This document shows, in pieces, positions 12,778-21,719 of a stretch of DNA of 64,000 bases; position 1 is the stretch's first letter, and every line of letters starts with the position of its first letter. A model generated the notes under the pieces. The model made no database searches. It was not told the origin of the DNA and worked only from the letters and a program-made list of their open reading frames with translations. A program made the translations under genes and the position numbers. The DNA lies in NCBI RefSeq assembly GCF_947489255.1, contig NZ_CANLCY010000004.1:558001-622000 (forward strand), read 5' to 3'. This DNA is from an uncultured Microbacterium sp. (GTDB lineage: Bacteria > Actinomycetota > Actinomycetes > Actinomycetales > Microbacteriaceae).

Positions 12778-13656
12778 GTGCCCTCCAAACGTCGCCTTCG
12801 CTGGGCCGCGCTCCCTCTCGGGATCGCGTCCGTCGCACTCCTCTCGGGCTGCACCACTTCCCAGCTGCACGGATTCCTGCCCGGCTTCGTCGATGACGGC
12901 CCGGCCGCGACGAACCACACCGACATGGTCGCCGGACTGTGGGTCAACTCGTGGATCGTGCTCCTCGCCGTGGGTGTCGTCACCTGGGGCCTGATGCTGT
13001 GGTCGGTCATCGCCTACCGCCGTCGTCGCGGCCAGTCGGGTCTGCCCGTCCAGCTGCGGTACAACATGCCGATCGAGATCTTCTACACGATCGTGCCGCT
13101 CATCCTGGTCGTCGGCTTCTTCGCCTTCACGGCGCGCGACCAGAACACGCTCGAGACCCAGTACGAAGACCCCGACGTGTCCATCACGGCCTACGGCAAG
13201 CAGTGGGCGTGGGACTTCCAGTACAACGGCGAGAAGGAAGACAACTCCGACGCCGTCTACTCGATGGGTGTCCAGGCGAAGGCCACCGCCGACGGTTACG
13301 ACCTCGACGACGTGCCGACGCTGTACCTGCCGGTGAACAAGACGGTCAAGATCGACCTCCGCTCGCGCGACGTCATCCACTCCTTCTGGATCATCGACTT
13401 CCTCTACAAGAAAGACATGTACATCGGTCGCGACAACGAGTGGTCCTTCACGCCCACTCGCGAGGGCACCTACGAAGGCAAGTGCGCGGAGCTCTGCGGC
13501 GAGTACCACTCGGCGATGCTCTTCAACGTCAAGGTCGTCAGCGAGACCGAGTACAACGACTACCTGAACTCCCTGCGCCGCGCCGGCGACGTGGGCGACA
13601 TCAGCGACCTGTCGCGTCTGCAGAACCTGACCACCGGCGTCGAAGGGAACGAGTGA
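12778..13656 (+). CDS. ctaC: Cytochrome c oxidase subunit II, lipoprotein
   Basis: 292-residue subunit II of the aa3 oxidase. An N-terminal signal ends in a lipobox LLSGC with Cys25 as the lipidation site, a substrate for LspA. Two transmembrane helices (about residues 50-75 and 95-115) precede a periplasm-facing cupredoxin domain. The CuA site is intact: a His in the VIHSFW segment and the C-x3-C-x3-H-x2-M pattern in [12 protein letters not shown] (about residue 240). There is no fused cytochrome c domain, as expected where the di-haem QcrC delivers electrons directly. The GTG start has a good ribosome binding site. First gene of ctaC-ctaD-ctaF. Confidence 0.97.
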   Translation: MPSKRRLRWAALPLGIASVALLSGCTTSQLHGFLPGFVDDGPAATNHTDMVAGLWVNSWIVLLAVGVVTWGLMLWSVIAYRRRRGQSGLPVQLRYNMPIEIFYTIVPLILVVGFFAFTARDQNTLETQYEDPDVSITAYGKQWAWDFQYNGEKEDNSDAVYSMGVQAKATADGYDLDDVPTLYLPVNKTVKIDLRSRDVIHSFWIIDFLYKKDMYIGRDNEWSFTPTREGTYEGKCAELCGEYHSAMLFNVKVVSETEYNDYLNSLRRAGDVGDISDLSRLQNLTTGVEGNE

Positions 13657-13658
13657 TC

Positions 13659-15422
13659 ATGGCCACGACGCTTCCGCTCCAGGGGACCGGGCCCTCGCGC
13701 CCGACGACTCTCCCGCCGCGTCAAGCCGCACTGCTGAGCACCACGCGTGTGGAGCAGAAGGGCAACCTGGTCGTCAAGTGGATCACCTCCACCGACCACA
13801 AGACCATCGGGTACATGTATCTGATCGCCTCGGTGATCTTCTTCATGCTCGGTGGAGTGATGGCGCTCATCATCCGCGCCGAGCTGTTCGAGCCCGGGAT
13901 GCAGATCATCCCGACCAAAGAGCAGTACAACCAGCTGTTCACCATGCACGGCACGATCATGCTGCTCATGTTCGCGACGCCGCTGTTCGCGGGCTTCGCG
14001 AACGCGTTGCTGCCCCTTCAGATCGGCGCCCCCGACGTGGCGTTCCCGCGTCTGAACGCGTTCGCGTTCTGGCTCTTCCTCTTCGGCTCCACCATCGCGG
14101 TGTCCGGCTTCCTCACCCCGCAGGGTGCGGCCGGCTTCGGATGGTTCGCCTATCAGCCGCTCGCGAATGCGAGCTTCTCGCCCGGCGTCGGCGGCAACCT
14201 CTGGATGCTCGGTCTCGGCATCAGCGGTTTCGGCACGATCCTCGGTGCGGTCAACTTCATCACGACCGTGCTCACGATGCGGGCCCCGGGAATGACCATG
14301 TGGCGCATGCCGATCTTCTCGTGGAACACGCTCATCACGAGCATCCTGATCCTGCTCGCGTTCCCCGTGCTCGCCGCGGCGATCTTCGCGGCCGCCGCCG
14401 ACCGTGTGCTCGGTGCGCACATCTACAGCCCCGAGAACGGCGGCGTCCTGCTCTGGCAGCACCTGTTCTGGTTCTTCGGTCACCCCGAGGTCTACATCAT
14501 CGCGCTGCCGTTCTTCGGCATCGTCTCGGAGATCTTCCCGGTGTTCAGCCGCAAGCCGATCTTCGGCTACAAGACCCTCGTGTACGCGACCATCGCGATC
14601 GCCGCGCTGTCGGTGGCCGTGTGGGCGCACCACATGTACGTCACGGGTGGCGTGCTGCTGCCGTTCTTCGCCCTGATGACGATGCTCATCGCGGTGCCGA
14701 CCGGTGTGAAGATCTTCAACTGGATCGGAACGCTGTGGCGCGGCTCGGTGACCTTCGAGACGCCGATGGTCTTCGCCCTGGGCTTCCTGGTCTCGTTCGT
14801 CTTCGGTGGTCTCACCGGCGTGATCCTCGCCTCGCCCCCGCTGGACTTCCACCTGTCCGACTCGTACTTCGTGGTCGCGCACTTCCACTACGTGGTCTTC
14901 GGCACCGTCGTGTTCGCGATGTTCGCCGGCTTCTACTTCTGGTGGCCCAAGTGGACCGGAAAGATGCTCAACGAGCGTCTGGGGATGGTGCACTTCTGGC
15001 TGCTGTTCGTCGGCTTCCACATGACCTTCCTCATCCAGCACTGGCTGGGTGTCGACGGAATGGCTCGTCGCTACGCGGACTACGCCGCGGCCGACGGATG
15101 GACCTGGGAGAACCAGCTGTCGACCGTGGGCTCGATGATCCTGGGTGCGTCCATGATCCCGTTCCTGCTCAACGTGTGGATCACGGCCCGCAAGGCGCCG
15201 CGCGTGACCGTCGACGACCCCTGGGGCTATGGAGCATCGCTCGAGTGGGCGACGTCGTGCCCGCCGCCGCGTCACAACTTCACGTCGATCCCGCGCATCC
15301 GCAGCGAGCGTCCCGCCTTCGACCTCAACCACCCCGAGGCCGGTATCCCGGTCGGTGTGGGTCCGGTCAAGGACGCCCCCGATACGCCCGTCGTCGACGC
15401 AGCTGCCGGAGAGGTCAAGTAA
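13659..15422 (+). CDS. ctaD: Cytochrome c oxidase subunit I
   Basis: 587-residue haem-copper oxidase catalytic subunit with about twelve transmembrane helices. Visible ligands include the low-spin haem a His in MHGTIM, the cross-linked His-Tyr of HPEVYII (about residue 279), the CuB His-His pair in AHHMYV, and the haem His residues in HFHYVVFG. The ATG at 13659 is chosen; an in-frame GTG two codons earlier overlaps the ctaC stop. Translation is probably coupled to ctaC. It reduces oxygen to water and pumps protons in the bc-aa3 supercomplex. Confidence 0.98.
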   Translation: MATTLPLQGTGPSRPTTLPPRQAALLSTTRVEQKGNLVVKWITSTDHKTIGYMYLIASVIFFMLGGVMALIIRAELFEPGMQIIPTKEQYNQLFTMHGTIMLLMFATPLFAGFANALLPLQIGAPDVAFPRLNAFAFWLFLFGSTIAVSGFLTPQGAAGFGWFAYQPLANASFSPGVGGNLWMLGLGISGFGTILGAVNFITTVLTMRAPGMTMWRMPIFSWNTLITSILILLAFPVLAAAIFAAAADRVLGAHIYSPENGGVLLWQHLFWFFGHPEVYIIALPFFGIVSEIFPVFSRKPIFGYKTLVYATIAIAALSVAVWAHHMYVTGGVLLPFFALMTMLIAVPTGVKIFNWIGTLWRGSVTFETPMVFALGFLVSFVFGGLTGVILASPPLDFHLSDSYFVVAHFHYVVFGTVVFAMFAGFYFWWPKWTGKMLNERLGMVHFWLLFVGFHMTFLIQHWLGVDGMARRYADYAAADGWTWENQLSTVGSMILGASMIPFLLNVWITARKAPRVTVDDPWGYGASLEWATSCPPPRHNFTSIPRIRSERPAFDLNHPEAGIPVGVGPVKDAPDTPVVDAAAGEVK

Positions 15423-15425
15423 TAC

Positions 15426-15842
15426 ATGCGTACCAACGTCAACCTCTGGTGGATCATCGCGGTGTTCTCGTTCGTCATCGCGGCGGTCTACACCGTCTGG
15501 AGCCTGCTCCAGCACGGTGGCGTCGAGTGGGTCGGAACCGTCGCCCTGGCGTTCCTCGGCCTCATGTCGTCGATGATCGCGTTCTACATCGGCCGCGTCC
15601 TCAAGGCGCAGCGCGGTGACCTGCCCGAAGACATCCTCACGGCCGACATCGATGACGGCGACCCCGAGATGGGCGAGTTCAGCCCGTGGTCGTGGTGGCC
15701 CATCGTGCTCGCAGCCTCCGCGGCGATCGCCGTGATCGGCCTCGCCGTCGGCAGCTGGCTCGTCCCCGTCGGGTTCGCGGTGTTCGTCGTCGCCATCGTC
15801 GGCTGGGTGTACGAGTACTACCGCGGGTACTTCGCGCGCTGA
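15426..15842 (+). CDS. ctaF: Cytochrome c oxidase subunit IV (actinobacterial)
   Basis: 138-residue membrane protein with four hydrophobic segments (about residues 8-25, 35-55, 90-110 and 112-130) starting 3 nt after ctaD. Length, the MRTNVNLWW opening and position identify the actinobacterial subunit IV, an integral part of the bc-aa3 supercomplex. Unlike mitochondrial or proteobacterial subunit IV it has a long acidic loop between helices 2 and 3 (around DIDDGDPEMGEFSP). Confidence 0.93.
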   Translation: MRTNVNLWWIIAVFSFVIAAVYTVWSLLQHGGVEWVGTVALAFLGLMSSMIAFYIGRVLKAQRGDLPEDILTADIDDGDPEMGEFSPWSWWPIVLAASAAIAVIGLAVGSWLVPVGFAVFVVAIVGWVYEYYRGYFAR

Positions 15843-15846
15843 TCCT

Positions 15847-16638
15847 GTGCCCGTCCGTCTGAGAGCGGCTGCCGTCTCCGACGCCGGCGCCCATCGTCCC
15901 ACCAACCAGGACGCCGCCTTCGCGGCGTCCTGGGGTGCGGCGGTGGCCGACGGCGTCGGCGGTGGTCCGTCGGGAGACCTTGCGTCCGCGGCCCTGATCC
16001 ACCGTCTCGTGGCGACGAGCGGGGGAGGGCTGGATGCCGATGGCCTCCTGGTCCGTATCCGCGAAGCCAACTGGGACATCCGCGCCCACGTCGAACGCGA
16101 TCCCGCGCTCGAGGGGATGGCGACGACGTTCACCGGCATCTTCCTCAGCCTCAGCGGGGAACTGCTGCTCGCTCACACCGGCGACTCGCGCGCCTACCTC
16201 CTCCGGGACGGGGAGTTCACGCGAGAGACCCGTGACGACTCCTACGTCCAGGCTCTTGTCGATCACGGGATCATCCCTCCCGAGGCTGCCGCGGCGCACC
16301 CCCGCCGAAACATCATCACCGCCTCGCTCGGTGGTGCGGAAGGCGATGTCGTCTCGGTCGCCGAACGTCCTCCGTTCGTCGGCGATCGATGGGTCCTGTG
16401 CAGCGACGGACTGACGGACTACGTGCCCGAAGCCGATGTGGCGCGACTGATCGCTGAGGCGCCCGACGCCCGTTCCGCCGCAGCGTCGGCTGTCGCCCTG
16501 GCGCTCGAGGCCGGCACCCGTGACAACGTGACTGTGGTCGTGTGCGACGTCGTCGACGACGACGAGACCGAGGCCGGCGAACCCATCTTCTTCGGGTCGG
16601 CAGCGCGCTGGTTCGCCGAAGACGTCGAGACCGCCTGA
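15847..16638 (+). CDS. PP2C-family serine/threonine phosphatase
   Basis: 263-residue soluble PPM phosphatase. The metal-binding motifs are in order: TNQDA (about residue 20), VADGVGGG (about 35), HTGDSRAYLL (about 112), CSDGLTD (about 182) and RDNVTVV near the C-terminus. The GTG start lies 4 nt behind ctaF, with no terminator between, so it is probably part of the cta operon; no partner kinase is encoded nearby. It has no membrane segment. Close relatives include PstP, but this copy is shorter and lacks the C-terminal transmembrane region. The stop codon lies in an 8-bp tandem repeat. Confidence 0.9.
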   Translation: MPVRLRAAAVSDAGAHRPTNQDAAFAASWGAAVADGVGGGPSGDLASAALIHRLVATSGGGLDADGLLVRIREANWDIRAHVERDPALEGMATTFTGIFLSLSGELLLAHTGDSRAYLLRDGEFTRETRDDSYVQALVDHGIIPPEAAAAHPRRNIITASLGGAEGDVVSVAERPPFVGDRWVLCSDGLTDYVPEADVARLIAEAPDARSAAASAVALALEAGTRDNVTVVVCDVVDDDETEAGEPIFFGSAARWFAEDVETA

Positions 16639-16651
16639 CCGCCTGACCGCC
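16631..16651. repeat. 8-bp tandem repeat spanning a stop codon
   Basis: CCGCCTGA occurs twice in a row and then partly again, beginning inside the last codons of the phosphatase gene, so the stop region is duplicated. Confidence 0.8.
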
Positions 16652-16672
16652 ACGCGGCGTGATCCGCCGTCG

Positions 16673-16864
16673 CTCCCGGCGATGCCGGGGTGGGCCGCGG
16701 TCGGCTTCGAGAGTTCGTGTGATTTCCAGTCGTGGCCTCCGGTGATGCCCGGGTGGGGCCACGAGCGGCTTGAAGGTCGTGTGATCTTCGGCCGTAGCCT
16801 CCGGCGATGCCGGGGTGTGGGCCGCGTTCAGCTTCGAGGGTGCGTGCGATCGTCGGCCGTCGCG
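16673..16864. repeat. Three imperfect tandem copies of a 62-66 bp unit
   Basis: Units begin near 16673, 16737 and 16799 and share CTCC(C)GGYGATGCC-GGGTG, a GCxTTCGAG/GCTTGAAG core and GTGTGATYTTC-GGCCGT-like ends. They fill most of the 284-bp convergent gap between the phosphatase and prolyl aminopeptidase genes. Unit lengths are not multiples of three, so they are not coding. Confidence 0.85.
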
Positions 16865-16922
16865 CCGGGCGACGGTGACGAGAACGTTTCTCCGGTTCCG
16901 CTGTCCGCGCGAACGTCGCCTC

Positions 16923-17927
16923 TCATTCGGGCGACGCCAGGGTGAGGAGTTTCCGCCCTCGACGTCGGTCCGAGCGCGGATCGTCGCGCGCGAAGGCGTC
17001 CATGGCATCCTGAGCGATCTGCGCGCTGCGCGGCCCGCCGTGCCCGTCCTCCTCGACGATCTCGAGCCTGCTCCCCGGCCACGAGCGGTGCAGCTGCCAG
17101 GCGGTGCGTGCCGGACCGCTGATGTCGCGCCGACCGTGCACGAGCACTCCCGGGATACCGCTCAGTTCCCCGATCCGCGCGAGCACCGCGCGGTCGCCGG
17201 GGAGGAAGCAGTCGCGCGCCCAATAGTGGGTCACGAGCGTGGCGAAATTTCGTCGCTGACGTGGATCGTCGTGCAGGTAGGGTCCGGGACCCGCGAGGGG
17301 ACCGAGTGACATATGCGTGGCCTCCCACTCGTCCCAGCGGTCTCCGGCGTCGCTCCGGACCGCGGGGTCGGGGTCGCGGAGGAGCCGTGCGTAGCCCTCG
17401 ATCGTGCGCTCATCGGCGCGCAGGGGCTCGCGCAGTCGGGCGTGGGCCTCGGGAAACACCGGTTGCATCCCGTCGGTGATCCAGTCGATCTCCCACCGTC
17501 CGCCGCTCGTGACCGCCAGGTTGACCACCTCGCTCACGCGTTGCGGGTACTCCAACGCATAAGCCAAGGCCAGCGTGGACCCCCAGGAGACGCCGTGCAG
17601 CAGCCACCGGTCGACGGAGAGGTGTTCGCGCAGGGCCTCGAGATCGTCGAGGAGGTGCGTCATCGTCTGCGTTTCGAGAGTGGCGAGATCGTCCGCGGCC
17701 CAGGGTGTGCTCCGCCCGCATCCCCGCTGATCGAGTCCGATGATGAGGTGGGATCGTGGGTCGAAGCGTCGACGGTATCCGCCGCGGCCGAGGCCACCCC
17801 CGGGCCCACCGTGCAGGTACAGGGCCGGTCGGCCCGCGGGATTTCCGGACAGTTCCCAGTACAGGCGCGCGCCGTCGGGTCGATCCAGATATCCGGACGC
17901 GAACGGGTCGAGAGGGGGATGCTGCAT
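16923..17927 (-). CDS. pip: Prolyl aminopeptidase (proline iminopeptidase)
   Basis: 334-residue alpha/beta hydrolase of peptidase family S33 that removes N-terminal proline. It has the family oxyanion motif HGGPGGG (about residues 39-45), DQRGCGRS (about 66-73), the nucleophile elbow GVSWGS with Ser114, and late Asp (HGRRDIS) and His (EDGHGG) candidates for the triad. The cap region around residues 150-240 carries the Glu residues typical of prolyl specificity. It is monocistronic, and a TAGGCT -10 element lies just before its ATG. Confidence 0.93.
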   Translation of the reverse strand: MQHPPLDPFASGYLDRPDGARLYWELSGNPAGRPALYLHGGPGGGLGRGGYRRRFDPRSHLIIGLDQRGCGRSTPWAADDLATLETQTMTHLLDDLEALREHLSVDRWLLHGVSWGSTLALAYALEYPQRVSEVVNLAVTSGGRWEIDWITDGMQPVFPEAHARLREPLRADERTIEGYARLLRDPDPAVRSDAGDRWDEWEATHMSLGPLAGPGPYLHDDPRQRRNFATLVTHYWARDCFLPGDRAVLARIGELSGIPGVLVHGRRDISGPARTAWQLHRSWPGSRLEIVEEDGHGGPRSAQIAQDAMDAFARDDPRSDRRRGRKLLTLASPE

Positions 17928-17933
17928 CGACGC

Positions 17934-17939
17934 AGCCTA
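17934..17939 (-). promoter_or_regulatory. -10 element for leaderless pip
   Basis: On the minus strand TAGGCT ends 7 nt before the ATG (17925-17927), with no ribosome binding site. Confidence 0.55.
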
Positions 17940-18069
17940 CGGGAGATCACCGCCCGTCAGCTGCGCGCCGACGTCGGATGCCCACGAGCGTCAGCGTCGA
18001 ACGCCTGTCCGCGACGACCCGCCGACCGGCCCGTACGCACGGTAGCTTCGGCGCGCACGGCGATGGCGC

Positions 18070-18137
18070 ATGACCATCAGCCGCGCGCCACCATCAGCCG
18101 CGCATGACCATCAGCCGCGCACGACCATCACTGTGGG
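18070..18137. repeat. Tandem 17-bp repeats overlapping a gene's 3' end
   Basis: Units at 18070, 18087, 18104 and a degenerate one at 18121 share ACCATCAGCCGCGC with an exact 17-bp period. The minus-strand stop codon of the rhodanese gene (18111-18113) lies inside the third unit, so this is another duplication of a gene terminus. Confidence 0.9.
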
Positions 18138-18518
18138 GTCGAAGACGCGATCGAGCGGCCCGTGATCGTTCTCGATCGGCTGCCCCTCGCGCATCCAATA
18201 CTCGTAGCCGCCGATCATCTCGCGCACGCGGTAGCCGAGCTCTGCGAACGCGAGGGCGCCCTTCTGCCCGGCGTTGCATCCCGGGCTCCAGCAGTACACG
18301 ACGACGTCGACGTCGCCGTCGATCTCGAGCGGGGCACGGGAGGCGATGTCGCGATACGGCATGTGCAGCGCGCCGGGAATGCGTCCCTGGGCCCAGGCGT
18401 CGTCTCCCCGCACGTCCACCAAGACGAAGCGGTCAGCGGCCTTCTGTGCGGCGTACACGTCCGAGGGGTCGGTCTCGTGTGCGAGCCGGTGGCGGAAGTA
18501 GTCGAGAGCGTCGGTCAT
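18111..18518 (-). CDS. Rhodanese-like domain protein
   Basis: 135-residue single-domain rhodanese. The LVDVRGDDAWAQGRIPGA segment (about residues 32-49) is the typical entry motif. The catalytic loop follows VVVYCWSPGCNAG (about residues 71-83); two cysteines lie near the loop, and the first (VVYC) is in the usual persulfide position. Such proteins move sulfane sulfur or bind other substrates; no partner gene indicates which. It is monocistronic with its own -10 element and ends within tandem 17-bp repeats. Confidence 0.87.
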   Translation of the reverse strand: MTDALDYFRHRLAHETDPSDVYAAQKAADRFVLVDVRGDDAWAQGRIPGALHMPYRDIASRAPLEIDGDVDVVVYCWSPGCNAGQKGALAFAELGYRVREMIGGYEYWMREGQPIENDHGPLDRVFDPTVMVVRG

Positions 18519-18524
18519 CCCTTC

Positions 18525-18530
18525 ACGCTA
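18525..18530 (-). promoter_or_regulatory. -10 element for the rhodanese gene
   Basis: On the minus strand TAGCGT ends 7 nt before the ATG; GAAGGG lies between, so it could act as a very short leader or be leaderless. Confidence 0.5.
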
Positions 18531-18730
18531 GGGCTGCAGTCACGGTGCGGGGGAGAGGCCTGGATGCCAGGCCGCCTCGTCTTCCTGCCAGACATCGTGG
18601 TGGGTGCGCGGAAGGGGCATGGATGTCGGTCCGTTCGTCTTCGCACGGGCACGCGCGGGCGTGCGCGAGGACGGGCGGGGATGCCGATCCCTTCGTCTTC
18701 GAACGAGACGTCCGAGCGCGAGAACGACAG

Positions 18731-18758
18731 AACCCCCGGCGCCGAAGCGCCGGGGGTT
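18731..18758 (-). terminator. Terminator of the ctaE-qcrCAB operon
   Basis: Perfect 12-bp stem AACCCCCGGCGC/GCGCCGGGGGTT with a CGAA loop, 17 bp past the qcrB stop. On the minus strand the tail reads CTGTCGTTCTCG rather than a U-tract. Confidence 0.85.
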
Positions 18759-18775
18759 CCATCAGTGGGGAGGAG

Positions 18776-20620
18776 TTACTCGCTCTTGCCGTCGTCGGGA
18801 CGGTTGCGCTCCTCGAGGCCCTTGGGGGCCGGGATCTCGACCTCGACGCGACCGCCGACCTCGTTGCGAGGGCGACCGTCTTCATCGGCGCGAGCGTTGG
18901 CGCCGGCGATCTCGTCGGCCTCCTCGTGCGCGATGTGATCGAGCTCGTGGTGCTGGTGAGCAACCGCGGCGTCGATCTCCGCCTGCGTCAGGGGAGCCAG
19001 GCGATCCTCGAAGAACCAGCGCGAGACCGAGGCACGCACGTTCTCGTGCCAGGGGATCTGACCCTTGTCGTTCGGGCGGACCACCAGGGGCTCGTAGGTC
19101 TCGTTGTCGACCAGCTTCCAGCGCTCGTACTCGTCGACCGGCTGGTGGACCTCGATGTACTCGCCACCGGGGAGGCGGACGATGCGTCCGGACTCGTAAC
19201 CGTGCAGAGCGATCTCGCGGTCCTTCTTCTGCAGCGCGATGCAGATGCGCTTGGTGACGAAGTAGGCGAGGACCGGTCCGAGGATCAGCAGCGCCTGGAG
19301 GGTGTGGATGACGCCCTCCATCGTGAGGTGGAAGTGCGTCGCGATGATGTCGGACGAGGCGGCCGCCCACATCACGGCGTAGAAGGTGACACCCGCAGCG
19401 CCGATCGCCGTGCGCGTCGCGGCGTTGCGCGGACGCTGGGCGATGTGGTGCTCGCGCTTGTCTCCCGTGACCCACGCCTCGATGAAGGGGTAGACCAGCA
19501 CCAGCACGATGAACAGACCGAGGACGGCCACCGGGAAGATGATGTTCCACGACCAGGTGTGACCCCAGAGCACGAACTCGAGGTGCGGCGGGACCAGGCG
19601 CAGGGCGCCGTCCGCGAAGCCGATGTACCAGTCGGGCTGCGTACCGGCCGACACGGGGGACGGGTCGTAGGGACCGTAGTTCCAGATGGGGTTGATCGTC
19701 ACGAGGGCGGCGATCAGGACGATCACGCCGAACGTGATGAAGAAGAAGCCGCCCATCTTGGAGGCGTAGACCGGGAGCATCGGGTAGCCCACGACGTTGC
19801 TGTTCGTGCGGGCGGGCCCGGCGAACTGCGTGTGCTTGTTGATGATCATCAGCATCAGGTGCACGGCGAGCAGCGCCACGAGGATCGCGGGGAGCAGCAG
19901 GATGTGCAGTGTGTAGAGACGGCCGACGATCGCGGTTCCGGGGAACTCGCCGCCGAAGAGCAGGAACGAGGTCCAGGTTCCGATGATCGGCAGACCCTTG
20001 ATCATGCCGTCGATGATGCGGAGGCCGTTACCCGAGAGCAGGTCGTCGGGGAGCGAGTATCCGGTGAAGCCCTCGGCCATCGCCAGGATGAAGAGGATGA
20101 AGCCGACGACCCAGTTGAGCTCGCGGGGCTTGCGGAACGCACCGGTGAAGAAGACGCGCAGCATGTGTACGCCGATGCCGGCGACGAAGACCAGAGCCGC
20201 CCAGTGGTGGATCTGGCGGACCAGGAGGCCACCGCGCAGGTCGAACGAGATGTGCAGCGCCGACTCCATGGCAGCCGACATCGCGATGCCGCGCATGGGC
20301 TCGTAGGCGCCGTTGTAGTGCGTCTCGACCATGGACGCCTGGAAGAAGAACGTCAGGAACGTGCCGGACAGCAGCACGACGACGAAGCTCCACAGGGCGA
20401 TCTCGCCGAGCATGAACGACCAGTGGTCGGGGAAGACCTTGCGGCCGAGCTCCTTGACGATGCCCGACATGCTGGTGCGCTCGTCGAGGTAGTTCGCGGC
20501 GGCGCCGACGAACTTGCCGCCGAGCGGCTTGCCGTCACGACCGGCGGGGGCCTGCGGCGGCCCGGAGTACACGGCCGGTTCGGTCGTGACGTTCTCGGTG
20601 GGGTGGGTACCGGTGCTCAT
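18776..20620 (-). CDS. qcrB: Cytochrome bc complex cytochrome b subunit
   Basis: 614-residue cytochrome b. The haem-binding pairs are visible in helix B (SALHISFD, then RQIHHW) and helix D (IGVHMLR, then LAVHLMLMIINKH). The quinol-oxidation loop region lies in the middle, and a final helix pair ends near residue 430. As in other Actinobacteria, about 130 extra cytoplasmic residues follow the last helix, rich in charged residues. It overlaps qcrA by 4 bp (ATGA). It forms the quinol-oxidising core that hands electrons to QcrC and the aa3 oxidase. Confidence 0.97.
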   Translation of the reverse strand: MSTGTHPTENVTTEPAVYSGPPQAPAGRDGKPLGGKFVGAAANYLDERTSMSGIVKELGRKVFPDHWSFMLGEIALWSFVVVLLSGTFLTFFFQASMVETHYNGAYEPMRGIAMSAAMESALHISFDLRGGLLVRQIHHWAALVFVAGIGVHMLRVFFTGAFRKPRELNWVVGFILFILAMAEGFTGYSLPDDLLSGNGLRIIDGMIKGLPIIGTWTSFLLFGGEFPGTAIVGRLYTLHILLLPAILVALLAVHLMLMIINKHTQFAGPARTNSNVVGYPMLPVYASKMGGFFFITFGVIVLIAALVTINPIWNYGPYDPSPVSAGTQPDWYIGFADGALRLVPPHLEFVLWGHTWSWNIIFPVAVLGLFIVLVLVYPFIEAWVTGDKREHHIAQRPRNAATRTAIGAAGVTFYAVMWAAASSDIIATHFHLTMEGVIHTLQALLILGPVLAYFVTKRICIALQKKDREIALHGYESGRIVRLPGGEYIEVHQPVDEYERWKLVDNETYEPLVVRPNDKGQIPWHENVRASVSRWFFEDRLAPLTQAEIDAAVAHQHHELDHIAHEEADEIAGANARADEDGRPRNEVGGRVEVEIPAPKGLEERNRPDDGKSE

Positions 20621-21675
20621 GAGCGCTCCCAGAAGCTGGGGCCGACGGGCTCGTGGAAGTCACTCTGGGCGACGAGGTAGCCCTCGGCGTCGACGGTGAT
20701 GGGGAGCTGCGGCAGGGGTCGGGCGGCCGGGCCGAAGATGACGGCCGCACCGTTGGCGACGTCGAACTGCGACTGGTGGCAGGGGCACAGGAGGTGGTGG
20801 GTCTGCTGCTCGTACAGCGCGACGGGGCAACCGACGTGCGTGCAGACCTTCGAGTACGCGACGATGCCGTCGTACGACCAGTCCAGGTTGTTGGTCTCGG
20901 GGTTCAGCTGCTCCGGCTGCATGCGCATGAGCAGGACGATCGCCTTGGCCTTCTCTTCGAGGTAGCCCTCGTCGTGGCCGAGGCCCGCGAGCTCCTCCGG
21001 GATGACGTGGAAGGCGGAACCGAGCGTGACGTCGGCGGCGCGGATCGGACGGCCCGAGGGGTCGTGCGAGAGGCGCATGCCCTCTTTCCACATGGTGTGG
21101 CTCAGAGCGGTCACGGGGTCGACGTCCTGCGGAGCGAGACCGCGGAACAGCGTGATGCCGGGGATGACCGAGGCGGCCAGTGCGGCGAACATCGAGTTGC
21201 GGATGATCTCGCGACGGCCGAAGCCGGAGTCCTTGTCGGCCTCGGCGAAGACGTTGATCGCACCTTCGCGGACCTCGTCGCGACCGCGGGTCGCGTGGCG
21301 GTCCTCGATGTACTCCTTGTCGGACATGACCGACTTGCCCCAGTGGATGGTGCCGATGCCGATCGCGAGCAGCGCGAAGGCGATGCCCAGTCCGATGAAG
21401 AGGTTGTTGTAGCGGATGTCGATCAGCGCGCCCGACTCGATCGGGAAGATCATGTAGGCGATGCTCGCCCAGATGCTCGCGGCCACCGAGAAATAGAACA
21501 GCGTGTAGACCGTACGGACCGCGCGCTTCATCGTCTCCGGGTCTTTGTCCGTCATGCGCTGACGGTGACCGGGAAGACCGGGGTTCTGTACGGCGTCGGG
21601 AACCGCGACGGCGAGCCCCGAGCCGGGCTTCCAGGAAGCCCTCTCGTGCTCGAGTGCGTCGTCCGCGTGTGCCAT
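20617..21675 (-). CDS. qcrA: Rieske iron-sulfur subunit of the bc complex
   Basis: 352-residue Rieske protein. Three predicted transmembrane helices (about residues 55-75, 90-110 and 170-190) are typical of actinobacterial QcrA, unlike the single anchor elsewhere. The [2Fe-2S] ligands are in CTHVGC (about residue 287) and CPCHQSQF (about 306). The third helix region around RNSMFAALAAS with an upstream RRE is Tat-like, as expected for a folded Fe-S domain. It receives electrons from quinol at QcrB and passes them to QcrC. Confidence 0.97.
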   Translation of the reverse strand: MAHADDALEHERASWKPGSGLAVAVPDAVQNPGLPGHRQRMTDKDPETMKRAVRTVYTLFYFSVAASIWASIAYMIFPIESGALIDIRYNNLFIGLGIAFALLAIGIGTIHWGKSVMSDKEYIEDRHATRGRDEVREGAINVFAEADKDSGFGRREIIRNSMFAALAASVIPGITLFRGLAPQDVDPVTALSHTMWKEGMRLSHDPSGRPIRAADVTLGSAFHVIPEELAGLGHDEGYLEEKAKAIVLLMRMQPEQLNPETNNLDWSYDGIVAYSKVCTHVGCPVALYEQQTHHLLCPCHQSQFDVANGAAVIFGPAARPLPQLPITVDAEGYLVAQSDFHEPVGPSFWERS

Positions 21676-21719
21676 AGTGCTGTGCTCCTCGTGCGTTTAC
21701 GTAATGTCGAAGACGACGG

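Noticed and set aside
16673..16864. CRISPR-like array
   Set aside because: Units are diverged throughout, of varying length, without a conserved repeat plus unique spacer pattern and without cas genes.
16682..16945. Plus-strand ORF over the 62-66 bp repeats
   Set aside because: Repeat units are not multiples of three, so the frame shifts between copies, and it would run into the convergent pip gene.
18519..18775. Possible gene between rhodanese and qcrB
   Set aside because: Only poor-codon frames are present, plus degenerate CTTCGTCTTCG segments and the qcr terminator.
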